Below, piece after piece: positions 26,932 to 38,530 of a DNA stretch of 58,221 bases. Location of the stretch: contig VYFT01000024.1 in NCBI GenBank assembly GCA_009842245.1, positions 1-58,221 on the forward strand, in the 5' to 3' direction. The notes below the pieces were generated by a model. It had not been told where the DNA came from and made no database searches. It was given only the letters and a program-made list of their open reading frames with translations. The first letter of the stretch is position 1, and every line of letters begins with the position of its first letter. The DNA comes from Gammaproteobacteria bacterium (GTDB taxonomy: Bacteria > Pseudomonadota > Gammaproteobacteria > Pseudomonadales > Azotimanducaceae). The translations under genes and the position numbers were made by a program.

Positions 26932-28204
26932 GCGACATAGTCCCAACTTCATCGCAGCTAAAGTTCTTATGAAGGTGTTCGATGGTCAGCCATTGGAAAA
27001 CGCCCTTTTTGAGCACCACGAATCCAAGGACAGCGCATTGCTGACATTTCTTTGTTATACCACGATGCGTCATTATTACTCGTTGCACGAAAGGCTATCG
27101 GACATATCCCATCGACCGCTGGACCGTTTGGACATCGAAGTTAAGTGTTTACTTCTTCTTGGTGCTTGTCAATTACAGTATTCAACGCTACCAGCTCCAT
27201 TGGCCGTGGCACATGTCGTGTCGGCGGCTAGGAAGCTCGGTAAGACTTCCGCTGGGGGATTAATCAACGCGGTGTTGCGCCGTTACGACACAGATATCGA
27301 ACCAAGAACAGAAGAAGCTCGCCTCGAGCTGCCCCACTGGATGATAAATCGAATTCAATCTGAGTATGCAAGCGAAATGGAAGACATTTTTCGGACTAGC
27401 ACGTGCCGGGCACCGATGACTCTCCGAGTGAATCGTAGAGAGATAAGTACTGACGAGTACTGCAAGCTTTTATGTGAGCATAAAATCCCATTCCAGAAAA
27501 CAGTGTTAGAGAACGCGATAACGCTCGAAAAACCAACATCAAAGAGCAAGCTACCAGGGTATGAAGAAGGCTGGTTCAGTGTTCAGGATCTAGCTTCCCA
27601 ACTACCTGTATCTTTACTCGAACCTATGCCAGATAATCGAATACTGGACGCTTGTGCCGCACCTGGTATAAAGTCGCAACAAATAGCGGATACCTTTGCC
27701 ATGAACCCCGTGGACGCCTACGATATTAAACCCCAATGTTCCACGTGGAACATCGCGACACCGCAAGACAAATGGAAAAATCTTACGTTCAAACAAGGGA
27801 ACCTAACCACCACGGAATGGTGGGATGGCAAACCATACGAACGAATCTTATTGGACGTTCCATGCACAGGCTCAGGTACTATCAGCCGACACCCTGACAT
27901 AAAAGTCACTCGACAAGACGCTGACGTTTCTCAGGTTGCAGAACTACAACTTGAACTACTCAAAAACCTGTGGACGGTTTTAGCTATCGACGGAATATTG
28001 GTGTACAGCACATGCTCAATCTTCAAAGAGGAAAATGATGAAGTTATCGAGCAATTCTTAGCGGATACCCTGGATGCAGCGACCGAATCCTTCGAACTAC
28101 CTATCGGTCGGGCTACTCGAGAGGGTTGGCAGACTATCCCAAGCGAATCTGAGCACGATGGGTTTTATTTCGCGCGACTAAGAAAATTAGGCCGCAATAC
28201 ATGA
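26912..28204 (+). CDS. rsmB: 16S rRNA (cytosine-967-C5)-methyltransferase RsmB
   Basis: Methylates C967 of 16S rRNA. An N-terminal NusB-like domain is followed by the methyltransferase domain, with LDACAAPGIKS (motif I, SAM binding) and the two cysteines in LLDVPCTGSG (motif IV) and STCSIFKEEN (motif VI). The ATG at 26912 gives about 430 residues, matching the family; it overlaps fmt by 20 bp. A perfect parS palindrome (27737-27752) is embedded in the coding sequence and encodes part of CSTWN just after motif II, where other RsmB proteins usually have a run of charged residues. trkA overlaps the stop (ATGA). Confidence 0.95.
   Translation: MVSNSTRRHSPNFIAAKVLMKVFDGQPLENALFEHHESKDSALLTFLCYTTMRHYYSLHERLSDISHRPLDRLDIEVKCLLLLGACQLQYSTLPAPLAVAHVVSAARKLGKTSAGGLINAVLRRYDTDIEPRTEEARLELPHWMINRIQSEYASEMEDIFRTSTCRAPMTLRVNRREISTDEYCKLLCEHKIPFQKTVLENAITLEKPTSKSKLPGYEEGWFSVQDLASQLPVSLLEPMPDNRILDACAAPGIKSQQIADTFAMNPVDAYDIKPQCSTWNIATPQDKWKNLTFKQGNLTTTEWWDGKPYERILLDVPCTGSGTISRHPDIKVTRQDADVSQVAELQLELLKNLWTVLAIDGILVYSTCSIFKEENDEVIEQFLADTLDAATESFELPIGRATREGWQTIPSESEHDGFYFARLRKLGRNT
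27737..27752. promoter_or_regulatory. parS site inside rsmB
   Basis: TGTTCCACGTGGAACA, a perfect 16-bp palindrome, identical to the other three copies in the window and agreeing with the bacterial parS consensus (TGTTNCACGTGNAACA). It lies within the rsmB coding sequence. Confidence 0.85.
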
Positions 28205-29568
28205 ACATAGTTATTCTCGGAGCTGGCGCTGTTGGCGGAACACTTGCTGACACCCTCAATGATCATCTTCATCGTATTACCGTGGTAGACGAAAACCTCA
28301 CGCAACTGGAACGCTTGCGTCGGCTCGACGGGATCGTAACGGTCGCTGGAAACGCTGCGGAACCCCGAATTCTCAATCAGGCCAATGTCGAAGAAGCGGA
28401 TATGGTCATCGCGGTAACCGGTCGAGATGAAATCAACATCGTAGCGTCCCAGGTAGCACGCTCGGTTCACGATACGCCCAAAGTAATTATTCGATTACGT
28501 TCAAAGGAGTACACGGGGAACGAGCTGTACAAGTCTGAATACCTCGATAATCTTGTGGTGATAAACCCCGAAAGTGAGGTTCGCGCACAGATTGAACGCT
28601 TACTACAGTACCCCTATACCATCGATGTAGCGTCTCTTGCCGATAACGAAGTGATATTCATTGGATTTCGCGCACAAAGAGATATGCCGCCTTGCGGTAA
28701 GACTGTAAGTGATCTAATGACTTGGATGCCTACAAATCGAGCACGATTTGTCGCCGCATTTCGCAAGTTCGTACCGCTCGATCGTACTATTGAAATCCGC
28801 CCCAAGGACGAACTCTACTTCGGCGCACCTACGGCTGAAGTACCGGACATATTGCGAGAATGCTTAGGAACTATTCAACCGGAACGCAAGGTGCTTATCG
28901 CTGGAGCGGGCCGTATCGGTACGGAGCTCGCCGAACACCTGCAGGACGATCACTCTGTTCGTGTGATTGAACGAGATTCCGATCGCGCCTATGAAGCATC
29001 CAACAGATTACACGATGGTGTCGTCTATCCTGGGGATGCTACTGATGTGTTGAAACAACGGGAATGTGAAATCGGAGACACCGACCTGTTTGTCGCCGTA
29101 ACGAACGACGATGAGATTAATGTGATGTCGTGTCTACTCGCCAAACAGGAAGGCGTGCGGCAGACGATTGCACTATTGAATCAGGATCCATATGTTCGTC
29201 TTTTAAACGAAACGAGCATCGATGTCGCACTGTCACCGCAACGTGCAACATCCAGTTCCGTACTATCGCTGGTTCATGAAAACAATATCCGTAGTGCTCA
29301 CCGCCTACGTGTTGGCACCGGCGAGGTAATCGAAACTGTAATTCGCGGAAAGGCGGGAGAAAATCGAGTTACTGGGAAATTGGTGAACAAAGTCAGCTTA
29401 CCAACGCGAACGTCAATACTCGCAGTTGTGCGCGATAGCAAAGTGCTCACAATCGACGACGGAACAAAGTTTGAAGAAGACGACCACGTCGTCATTTATG
29501 TTGCTGAAGCTGGATTAATTCAAAAAGTATTGAGACTATTCCAGCTGAGCGCGTTTTCGTTTTCCTAA
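28201..29568 (+). CDS. trkA: Trk potassium-uptake regulatory protein TrkA
   Basis: The cytoplasmic NAD-binding gating subunit of the Trk K+ channel. Two RCK/KTN units are visible, each with a Rossmann glycine motif: GAGAVGGTLAD near residue 7 and AGAGRIGTELAE near 235, each followed by a TrkA_C domain. Length 455 residues matches E. coli TrkA (458). The ATG overlaps the rsmB stop, and trkH starts 4 bp after it, so channel and gate are co-expressed. Confidence 0.96.
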   Translation: MNIVILGAGAVGGTLADTLNDHLHRITVVDENLTQLERLRRLDGIVTVAGNAAEPRILNQANVEEADMVIAVTGRDEINIVASQVARSVHDTPKVIIRLRSKEYTGNELYKSEYLDNLVVINPESEVRAQIERLLQYPYTIDVASLADNEVIFIGFRAQRDMPPCGKTVSDLMTWMPTNRARFVAAFRKFVPLDRTIEIRPKDELYFGAPTAEVPDILRECLGTIQPERKVLIAGAGRIGTELAEHLQDDHSVRVIERDSDRAYEASNRLHDGVVYPGDATDVLKQRECEIGDTDLFVAVTNDDEINVMSCLLAKQEGVRQTIALLNQDPYVRLLNETSIDVALSPQRATSSSVLSLVHENNIRSAHRLRVGTGEVIETVIRGKAGENRVTGKLVNKVSLPTRTSILAVVRDSKVLTIDDGTKFEEDDHVVIYVAEAGLIQKVLRLFQLSAFSFS

Positions 29569-29572
29569 ATCT

Positions 29573-31042
29573 ATGCGTATTCGTGTAATACTCGGGGTTC
29601 TGGGCACCGCGATTCTCCTGTTTAGCCCCGTCTTCATCGTGCCTCTAGGCGTCGCTTTGATCTACGGGGAACCCACGGTGTTTCAATTCACACTCTGCGC
29701 TGGCATCGCCGTTGGACTAGGGTACTGCTTCTTTGCAGTGCGGGAAAAACAATCGTTGCGCGCGCGAGATGCATTTCTCATCGTCACACTAGTGTACTTC
29801 GTTATTTCAGTTCTAGCCTCGCTACCGTTGATCTTTGTACCCAACATCGCGATGTCTATCCCTGATGCGCTGTTTGAAGCGGTATCCATGGTTACGACAA
29901 CTGGTGCTACCGTGTTAGTAGGACTGGACGAAATGCCTAAATCCGTCCTGATGTATCGCCAAATCGTTTGTTGGTTTGGTGGGATGGGCATCATCGTGTT
30001 AGTTGTCGCGATCCTACCAATGCTGGGAATCGGGGGAGCTCAGCTAATCCGAGCAGAATTGTCCAGCGATCAAAACAAGTTGTCGGTTCCGCTTCGAGTA
30101 CGAGAGACCGCCGAGACTCTGTGGAAGATTTATTTGGGCATGACAGTGCTTTGTGCCGTAAGTCTCTGGCTTGCAGGGATGACACCGTTCGATGCGATCG
30201 CGCATTCCTTCTCGACAGTAGCGATCGGCGGGTTTTCTACGCACGATCAGAGTATTGGGTACTTTGACAGCACCGCTATAGAGTGCGTTATGATCGTGTT
30301 CATCGTGATCGCGGGGTGTAATTTCATGCTTCACTACGCGGCAATACACCGACCGGGACGGCATTCTGGTCGCATAACGCACTTTGTGCGTACATATGCC
30401 AACGACGCACAAATTCGATTCTACTTTGTCGCATTGACACTCACCTGCGTGCTAATCTGCACGAAACTAGCATTGGATAGCGATTACGAGGGCAATCTAT
30501 TTCGCGAAGGGATCTTTCACTCCGTGTCGTTTCTGACTACGGCAGGATTCACAATAACTGATTTGAACTCTTGGACAAACATGGCTCCGGTCTTTTTGCT
30601 ATATGTTAGCTTCATCGGTGCCTGCGCCGGATCGACAGGGGGAGGGTTCAAGGTATTCCGCATCGTGATTTTGCTCAAACAAGGTATGCGGGAAATTCAA
30701 CAACTACTACATCCAGGCGCAATCTTTCAGGCGCGGATGAACGGGAAAAACATCAGCGATCGAATGGTGGAGTCTACAGTCGCTTTCGTAGTGGTGTACG
30801 GAATGTGTTTTGCAGTTATATTGGGAACTCTACTGTTTGTGTCTTCCCTAGATTTGGTAACTGCGTTTTCTGCAGTTGCAGCGTGTTTGAACAATCTCGG
30901 TCCGGGACTCGGTGTAGTCGCAACGAACTATCACTCATTAGCAGATTTGGACAAATGCATCCTTATTTTCGCAATGATTTTGGGTCGACTAGAGATATTC
31001 ACTTTGCTGGTTTTATTTGCTCCAAGGTACTGGCGTCGCTGA
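29573..31042 (+). CDS. trkH: Trk potassium-uptake transmembrane protein TrkH
   Basis: The K+-conducting membrane subunit partnered with TrkA. At 489 residues with about ten to twelve helices it has the usual size. The four selectivity-filter regions are recognisable: VTTTGATVLVG, TVAIGGFSTHD, FLTTAGFTITDL and CLNNLGPGLG, each centred on a conserved glycine. It is the last gene of the def cluster; no U-tract terminator is seen after it, and a parS site lies 15 bp downstream. Confidence 0.95.
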   Translation: MRIRVILGVLGTAILLFSPVFIVPLGVALIYGEPTVFQFTLCAGIAVGLGYCFFAVREKQSLRARDAFLIVTLVYFVISVLASLPLIFVPNIAMSIPDALFEAVSMVTTTGATVLVGLDEMPKSVLMYRQIVCWFGGMGIIVLVVAILPMLGIGGAQLIRAELSSDQNKLSVPLRVRETAETLWKIYLGMTVLCAVSLWLAGMTPFDAIAHSFSTVAIGGFSTHDQSIGYFDSTAIECVMIVFIVIAGCNFMLHYAAIHRPGRHSGRITHFVRTYANDAQIRFYFVALTLTCVLICTKLALDSDYEGNLFREGIFHSVSFLTTAGFTITDLNSWTNMAPVFLLYVSFIGACAGSTGGGFKVFRIVILLKQGMREIQQLLHPGAIFQARMNGKNISDRMVESTVAFVVVYGMCFAVILGTLLFVSSLDLVTAFSAVAACLNNLGPGLGVVATNYHSLADLDKCILIFAMILGRLEIFTLLVLFAPRYWRR

Positions 31043-31057
31043 ATAACGTGTAGCAGA

Positions 31058-31073
31058 TGTTCCACGTGGAACA
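31058..31073. promoter_or_regulatory. parS site (trkH 3' side)
   Basis: TGTTCCACGTGGAACA, perfect palindrome, extended by one base on each side (A...T). Confidence 0.9.
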
Positions 31074-31353
31074 TGTAGTTGGCATTACTTGAACACCGAG
31101 GTTCAGTAAAAAAAACCAGCCAATTTACACCATGAATACTCGGTCGGCTCTTTCGTGTTCAGATCAAATCCTTTTGTAAGCTCGGAAGAACAACGTAAGA
31201 GTAACCGAGTGCAAGAGATCTGAATCTACTAGTGTGTTAGATTTATATTACAAAGCGAATTTTGTCGCGGTGCCGCGTCTTAGATCCAATCGACGGGCTT
31301 CGATCGTTCATGTTGCAATAAATTGTTGGTATAAAAAAAGAATCACCCTTAGA

Positions 31354-31369
31354 TGTTCCACGTGGAACA
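31354..31369. promoter_or_regulatory. parS site (receptor 5' side)
   Basis: TGTTCCACGTGGAACA at the centre of a longer perfect palindrome (31351-31372, flanked AGA...TCT). It lies about 50 bp upstream of the receptor promoter. Confidence 0.9.
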
Positions 31370-31419
31370 TCTCTAGGCTGGCCGTCCAAACATGGTGCAA
31401 CCATTGACCATTGGTGCTC

Positions 31420-31428
31420 TGGTATAAT
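31420..31428 (+). promoter_or_regulatory. Extended -10 promoter of the 31.5-kb receptor
   Basis: TG-G-TATAAT is a consensus extended -10. A TTGACC lies only 13 bp upstream, too close for a normal -35, so the extended element probably carries recognition. It is about 90 bp before the receptor ATG. Confidence 0.55.
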
Positions 31429-31520
31429 CTTTGACACACTTTGAGAGCAGCGAGAAGTGCAATCTCGCACGATCTCTGCTCGACGCGATCCTATTCGCCA
31501 AACATGGCAAGGAGGACATC

Positions 31521-34259
31521 ATGATCACTACTCGAAACCGCTGGCTAGCGGTATTTTTTTGTCTTTTCATTGTGCCGATGGCAGCTGTCGCACAGGATGT
31601 GGACGACGATGAAACGGACGATGAGGAAATGGAAGAAGTTATCGTTACTGGCAGTCGATTACCTACTGGTTTTGGAGCTTCTCCAATTTTCGAAATCTCC
31701 CGAGCTGAGATCGACGCACGAGGATTAACGAATATCGAGGACATCGTTCGGTATTTACCACAGAACTTTTCCACTATTACGAATGGTGGCAGTCTCGACA
31801 ACCGTTCACCTCGATTTCAAATCGGTTCAGTCACAATTAATTTACGCGGTCTAGGAGAAGGCTCCACGCTTGTCCTCGTAAACGGCAAGCGCTTAGCAGC
31901 ATCCCCTGCAGAGACAGGCACTTTCACCGACGTCTCCACCCTTCCGTTCAGTGCAATCGAGCGGGTTGAGGTCATGACTGACGGTGCTAGCTCTGTATAC
32001 GGATCTGACGCGGTTGGCGGCGTGGTTAACTTCATCATGAAGAAGAACTACCGTGGCGCGGATGCGTCAATGCGATACGAGAACAGTAGCTCCGGAGGGC
32101 ACCGCACAATCTTTGAACAGTCAATCGGATTTTCCTGGGAATCTGGAAATATAACTGCGTCTCTAACTTATCGAGAAGACGAACCTGTATTTATGCGCGA
32201 TGCAGGGTTGGACACTGACGGAGACTATCGTGAACAGGGCGGGAGGCTCTATCCTAACACGTTTGGACAACCTGGCGTAATCCTTAGGTTTGGACTTCCG
32301 TCAATTGCACCTCCCAACACAACCTATGGCATATTGCCACCTGGAGACGGAACGAGTTTCAGTCCCGAGGATGTAATATGGGTTTCCAACGAAGAGGTAG
32401 CCACGCAAAGCGGCAACTTCAACCTTCTGCCAAAAGGGCTCTCCGCGAACGCGCCCGGAGAGGCGATTCCTGCTTCGGAACATCTGGCCGGGTACTTTAA
32501 TGTTATTCAAGAATTCGGAGAAGACTTGACACTGAGCATGTCTGGAACCTTCGCGCGTCAAGAATCCATCCAAGAAGCAGTAGGAGCGTCTTTCAGCGAC
32601 CGCGTACCCGCTAGTAATTACTACAACCCATTCGGCGAAACTGTGTACATCGCATATACGTTTGAACGTGAAATCGCCGATGGAAAACTAGCCGGCTTCG
32701 CAAGGACTACTGACCTAGATCGATTGAATTTCAGTGCATCCTTGACTTGGGAAACGCCGATCGAAGGCTGGTCGGCAGTTTTTTCATTCAATACCGGCAA
32801 AGACAATCCCTACGGGGGCTACCCAGGTTCGTTCAACTATAGGGGCGCAGCATTTCAAGCGGCACTAGCGAGCAGCGACCCTGCTGAAGCAATCAATCCT
32901 TTTGGTGATGGAACGGTTCAACGTGAGACGCTTGCTGAATTTTCGGACTATGCTACGCGAGGGGCACGAGAAGGTAGACAAAATGTTTGGGGTATAACCC
33001 TGTCAGGCTCGGTTTTTGAGCTAACGGGTGGTTCTGTCGAAATGGCTATGGGTTACGAAACCCGAACTGACACGCTTGACTTTGATTCATTCCTCTTGAA
33101 TCCGTTTACTTTCCGAGTGCCTGGAGCACCGGAAATCGTTCCGGAATCGACGAACACAGCATTGTTTTACGAGCTCTCCATCCCGCTTATCGGTGATTCC
33201 AACGCTCGGGCAGAGATTCACGAAATTACGTTGTATATAGCTGGTCGCTATGACAAATACGAGATCGACGGTCCTTTCGAGGGTATTCTTGAACCATCCA
33301 GCAATCGTACCTTCGATGACTTAGTCACGAAGTTAGGTGTAGTCTACTATCCTTCCGAGAATCTGAAACTTCGCGGGACGTGGGGACAGGCGTTTCTGGC
33401 GGCAACGCTACCGGAATTGTTTGCGCCAAAAGGCGAATTTACGTTCTTCCGATTTCTTGATCCACTCAACCCTGTCGAAAACGGCGGGCCGTTTGCGTCG
33501 ATATTTCCTGTAACAGTTCTAGGAGGCAATCCTGATCTACAGCCTCAGACTTCCAGTACTAGTACTTTAGGATTCGAGTACTCTCCTGTCGACATTCCAG
33601 GTCTGACCCTCTCTGCGTCGTGGATCAAGACGGAATTTGAAGACATTTTGGGGACTTTGAGTGGCGTGTTCGGATGGCCACCAAATTTTGCGTTCGAGAA
33701 TTGGCAACAATTCCCTAATCAAGTACGCCGTGATGCCAATGGCGTGTTGACGTATGTATCCATGCAATGGGCGAATTTCTCCGCAAAGACCAGTGAGGCG
33801 TTCGATTTTGATGTGCGATACAAATTCGACACCGATTATGGCGAGTTTATGCTAGGGTTCCTTGGCACTCAGACTTTGTTGTTGGAAACCACCGCTGGTC
33901 CTGGAGTGGATCCAGTAGAACAGCAAGGAACGAACCAAGGTCCTGTCGATCTGAAAGGTAGCATGTTCGTTGACTGGAAAAGTGGTCATTGGAATGGGAA
34001 TGTCACTCTAAATTTCGAGAGTGGGTACGATAACGTCAATGTCGGCGTTGCGAAGACTGACGTAGACGGATACAGAACAGTAGACGTACAAGCTTCGTAC
34101 AAGACGTCTGACTCAGGCTGGCACTTTACCACTGGAATCCAAAATATCTTCGACGCGGACTTTCCTTTCTTCGACAGCTATCGGGGTGTGGATTCGGCTC
34201 ATGTTGACTTCCGCCGCCGCATCATATTCTTTGACGTCGTGAAGGATATTACCTGGTAA
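31521..34259 (+). CDS. TonB-dependent outer-membrane receptor
   Basis: A 912-residue outer-membrane transporter. It has a signal peptide (to about residue 24, AVA|Q), a very acidic linker (DVDDDETDDEEME), a TonB box (EEVIVTGSR, about 38-46), a plug with NLRGLGEGSTLVLVNGKR and a barrel ending in a C-terminal tryptophan as expected for assembly. The plug motif is that of the large receptor group abundant in aquatic gammaproteobacteria; substrate unknown. The ATG at 31521 has a strong ribosome-binding site. The gene sits between trkH and gyrB, inside the parS-marked origin domain, and is not part of the usual gene order there. A small membrane protein gene follows. Confidence 0.94.
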   Translation: MITTRNRWLAVFFCLFIVPMAAVAQDVDDDETDDEEMEEVIVTGSRLPTGFGASPIFEISRAEIDARGLTNIEDIVRYLPQNFSTITNGGSLDNRSPRFQIGSVTINLRGLGEGSTLVLVNGKRLAASPAETGTFTDVSTLPFSAIERVEVMTDGASSVYGSDAVGGVVNFIMKKNYRGADASMRYENSSSGGHRTIFEQSIGFSWESGNITASLTYREDEPVFMRDAGLDTDGDYREQGGRLYPNTFGQPGVILRFGLPSIAPPNTTYGILPPGDGTSFSPEDVIWVSNEEVATQSGNFNLLPKGLSANAPGEAIPASEHLAGYFNVIQEFGEDLTLSMSGTFARQESIQEAVGASFSDRVPASNYYNPFGETVYIAYTFEREIADGKLAGFARTTDLDRLNFSASLTWETPIEGWSAVFSFNTGKDNPYGGYPGSFNYRGAAFQAALASSDPAEAINPFGDGTVQRETLAEFSDYATRGAREGRQNVWGITLSGSVFELTGGSVEMAMGYETRTDTLDFDSFLLNPFTFRVPGAPEIVPESTNTALFYELSIPLIGDSNARAEIHEITLYIAGRYDKYEIDGPFEGILEPSSNRTFDDLVTKLGVVYYPSENLKLRGTWGQAFLAATLPELFAPKGEFTFFRFLDPLNPVENGGPFASIFPVTVLGGNPDLQPQTSSTSTLGFEYSPVDIPGLTLSASWIKTEFEDILGTLSGVFGWPPNFAFENWQQFPNQVRRDANGVLTYVSMQWANFSAKTSEAFDFDVRYKFDTDYGEFMLGFLGTQTLLLETTAGPGVDPVEQQGTNQGPVDLKGSMFVDWKSGHWNGNVTLNFESGYDNVNVGVAKTDVDGYRTVDVQASYKTSDSGWHFTTGIQNIFDADFPFFDSYRGVDSAHVDFRRRIIFFDVVKDITW

Positions 34260-34313
34260 AAACGTTCTCGTGTCTTCATTGCTGTCGATGATAGCAATAC
34301 AGAACGACTGAAA

Positions 34314-34348
34314 TACGCCGCTACTTGTCGCACACGAGTAGTGGCGTA
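34314..34348 (+). terminator. Hairpin downstream of the TonB receptor
   Basis: TACGCCGCTACT (34314-34325) pairs with AGTAGTGGCGTA (34337-34348), a 12-bp stem with one G-U pair and an 11-nt loop. A smaller hairpin ATTGCT/AGCAAT precedes it (34278-34298). There is no T run after the stem, so termination may be partial or the hairpin may only stabilise the 3' end. Confidence 0.45.
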
Positions 34349-34421
34349 CTAGTCTTGCTGCCGAACTCTGAATCCTCGTTCTTCCTAGAATGTGACTGCC
34401 CAGTTCAACTGCGAATCTGTT

Positions 34422-34826
34422 ATGTCCCGCAATATAGCTATCCGAGTTTTCGGTGTTTATCTCGTAGCATTAGCAATCGTAATCGCAGTTCAGTTCTCCG
34501 TAGAGCTGCTTTACGAATCTGCACCCATTACGTCATTACAAGTTTGGTTTGTCCTGGATTGGTTTTCTTTGGCTGGATTTGTGATATGTGTCGTGATGAA
34601 TTTCCTCTATATGCGAAGTTGTAAACACGGAGATTCCGGTACGTGGGAAAAGCTGGCTTCTAGCATTGCGTTCTACATCTCAATTGCTCTCGCGCTAGCG
34701 TTCTTACACAACTTCGTTGGAAATTTAGCGGGAGGAAAAGACGATCTATTGTTTTGGAAATTCATCAATGTAGTGCAAATTCCGCTGTTCGCCGCTACTG
34801 GATTTAGGTTAATAAACAGTAAGTAA
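34422..34826 (+). CDS. Small four-helix membrane protein, unknown function
   Basis: A protein of about 134 residues with four predicted membrane segments (around 7-25, 37-57, 77-95 and 112-127 by hydrophobicity) separated by short polar loops; one loop has the sequence RSCKHGDSGTWEK. I recognise no family. The ATG at 34422 puts a short basic leader (MSRNIAIR) before helix 1; an ATG at 34392 would add ten residues. It follows the TonB receptor in the same direction, after a hairpin, and is convergent with gyrB. A partnership with the receptor is possible but not supported by sequence. Confidence 0.6.
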   Translation: MSRNIAIRVFGVYLVALAIVIAVQFSVELLYESAPITSLQVWFVLDWFSLAGFVICVVMNFLYMRSCKHGDSGTWEKLASSIAFYISIALALAFLHNFVGNLAGGKDDLLFWKFINVVQIPLFAATGFRLINSK

Positions 34827-34928
34827 GAGAAGCCCGTCCACAGCGAGCACAACTTAACTTCGATCTATTCCGAGGCGGGCAGCTGTCGTAAGTCCGACAA
34901 AACTACCTAGCTTCAACGCAACTTAGCG

Positions 34929-37361
<2,433 letters not shown>

Positions 37362-37386
37362 TTATTAGCAAAGATATCTCGTTGTG

Positions 37387-37406
37387 CACGGGCATCTATG
37401 CCCGTG
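37387..37406 (-). repeat. Perfect hairpin abutting parS, recF-gyrB gap
   Basis: CACGGGCAT (37387-37395) and ATGCCCGTG (37398-37406) form a 9-bp perfect stem with a 2-bp centre. It touches the extended parS palindrome at 37406. No T tract follows in the gyrB direction, so it is not an obvious terminator; it would lie in the gyrB 5' leader of a recF-gyrB transcript. Confidence 0.6.
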
Positions 37407-37407
37407 A

Positions 37408-37423
37408 TGTTCCACGTGGAACA
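37408..37423. promoter_or_regulatory. parS site in the recF-gyrB gap
   Basis: TGTTCCACGTGGAACA, within a 20-bp perfect palindrome 37406-37425 (flanked GA...TC). Nearest of the four copies to oriC. Confidence 0.9.
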
Positions 37424-37438
37424 TCCTTATATTATACG

Positions 37439-38530
37439 CTAGGCGACCATGATATCACCTGCTTCCAAATGGATCAGGTTGGGGGTAATATTTGCGGGTA
37501 ACCCTGCTTGAAATCGTTCCCCGTTGTTCGTTCCTGTCGCGATGATCTGAGAGCCAGATGGATTGATTAGATTGAAGAATCGTCGCGTGTAATTTTCGTC
37601 CATTTCGGAAGTAGCATCGTCTAATAACACGACGCATCGCACACCACGTTCTCGCAAATATTCGAGTTGTGCCAGCTTCATTGCACAGGCGACTGCTTTT
37701 CCCTGACCGCGCGACAGAATTCTTAGTGCTGGACCCAATGTTTCTCCCTGCGTACTCTGTACCAGCAATCTAACATCAGCTCGATGTGGTCCTAAGCGTG
37801 TATGTCCGTATTTTTGTTCTCGTGAAACATCCTGTTCTAATGCTTCCAGCAAAGAACTCTCAGCCCAGCCGCGTTCGTAACTGAGGATCACACTTAAGTC
37901 TGGCGCAAGAGAGGATAGAGACTGTTGAAAATACTCGTTCATCCCTTGTAAGTGAGATTCACGTATAGCAGTGACCTCCAACGCTTTCTTAACAAACTGT
38001 TCAGTCCAAACAGCTAAGTCGGAGGATCGTTGCTGGACGGCACGGTTTCTTTGCTGCAAGAGGCGCAAGAAAGATCGATGCACGTCCATAAAACGGTGAT
38101 CAGCGTGAAACACGCTCCAATTCAACCAAGAGCGACGCACACTCGGAGTCCCAAATACAAGCGCAGACAAATCCGGAAGAAAGGTCTGGGTTGGTACAAG
38201 TGCCGCGATCTGAGAGATTTGCCGAATGTCTTGCGCGTTCAATCGCATGCGGACGTTGTCATTCCGAGTTTTGGTAATTCCGAATCGGAATGTTTGATCG
38301 TCCGCGCGGCCTACCGCTGTCACTAACAAGTCCTGCGCATCAAATGAAATCAACGCATTCAACAATCCCGGTCGGAACGATCTACCGCGTATCAGTAGAT
38401 AAATACATTCGAGAAATGTCGTCTTACCCGCACCGTTCGGTCCGAGGACCAGATTTAGCGACGGCTGTAGTCGAAAGCTGGCGTCCTTGATGTTTCGAAC
38501 ATTGTGGACGTCAACCGATTCAAGAATCAA
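37439..38530 (-). CDS. recF: DNA replication and repair protein RecF
   Basis: An SMC-like ATPase that helps load RecA at gapped DNA. It has Walker A GPNGAGKTTFLE (about 31), the signature SRGQGKAVACAMK (about 270) and a Walker B region CVVLLDDATSEMDE (about 300). Length 363 residues is normal. The start is TTG, overlapping the dnaN stop codon as TTGA; this gives tight translational coupling, as in E. coli where the genes also abut. Confidence 0.96.
   Translation of the reverse strand: MILESVDVHNVRNIKDASFRLQPSLNLVLGPNGAGKTTFLECIYLLIRGRSFRPGLLNALISFDAQDLLVTAVGRADDQTFRFGITKTRNDNVRMRLNAQDIRQISQIAALVPTQTFLPDLSALVFGTPSVRRSWLNWSVFHADHRFMDVHRSFLRLLQQRNRAVQQRSSDLAVWTEQFVKKALEVTAIRESHLQGMNEYFQQSLSSLAPDLSVILSYERGWAESSLLEALEQDVSREQKYGHTRLGPHRADVRLLVQSTQGETLGPALRILSRGQGKAVACAMKLAQLEYLRERGVRCVVLLDDATSEMDENYTRRFFNLINPSGSQIIATGTNNGERFQAGLPANITPNLIHLEAGDIMVA

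Larger units (their letters stand above)
31043..31520. other. Intergenic region trkH to TonB receptor, with two parS sites
   Basis: About 480 bp with no convincing gene. It holds parS copies at 31058-31073 and 31354-31369 and an extended -10 promoter at 31420-31428. A long frame extension of the receptor back to 31431 is not supported, because a strong Shine-Dalgarno (AAGGAGG) precedes the ATG at 31521. Confidence 0.7.

Noticed and set aside
31087-31118. Inverted repeat TTACTTGAA/TTCAGTAA followed by eight A after trkH
   Set aside because: The homopolymer is A on the plus strand, and on the minus strand the T run precedes the stem, so it is not a terminator for either direction.
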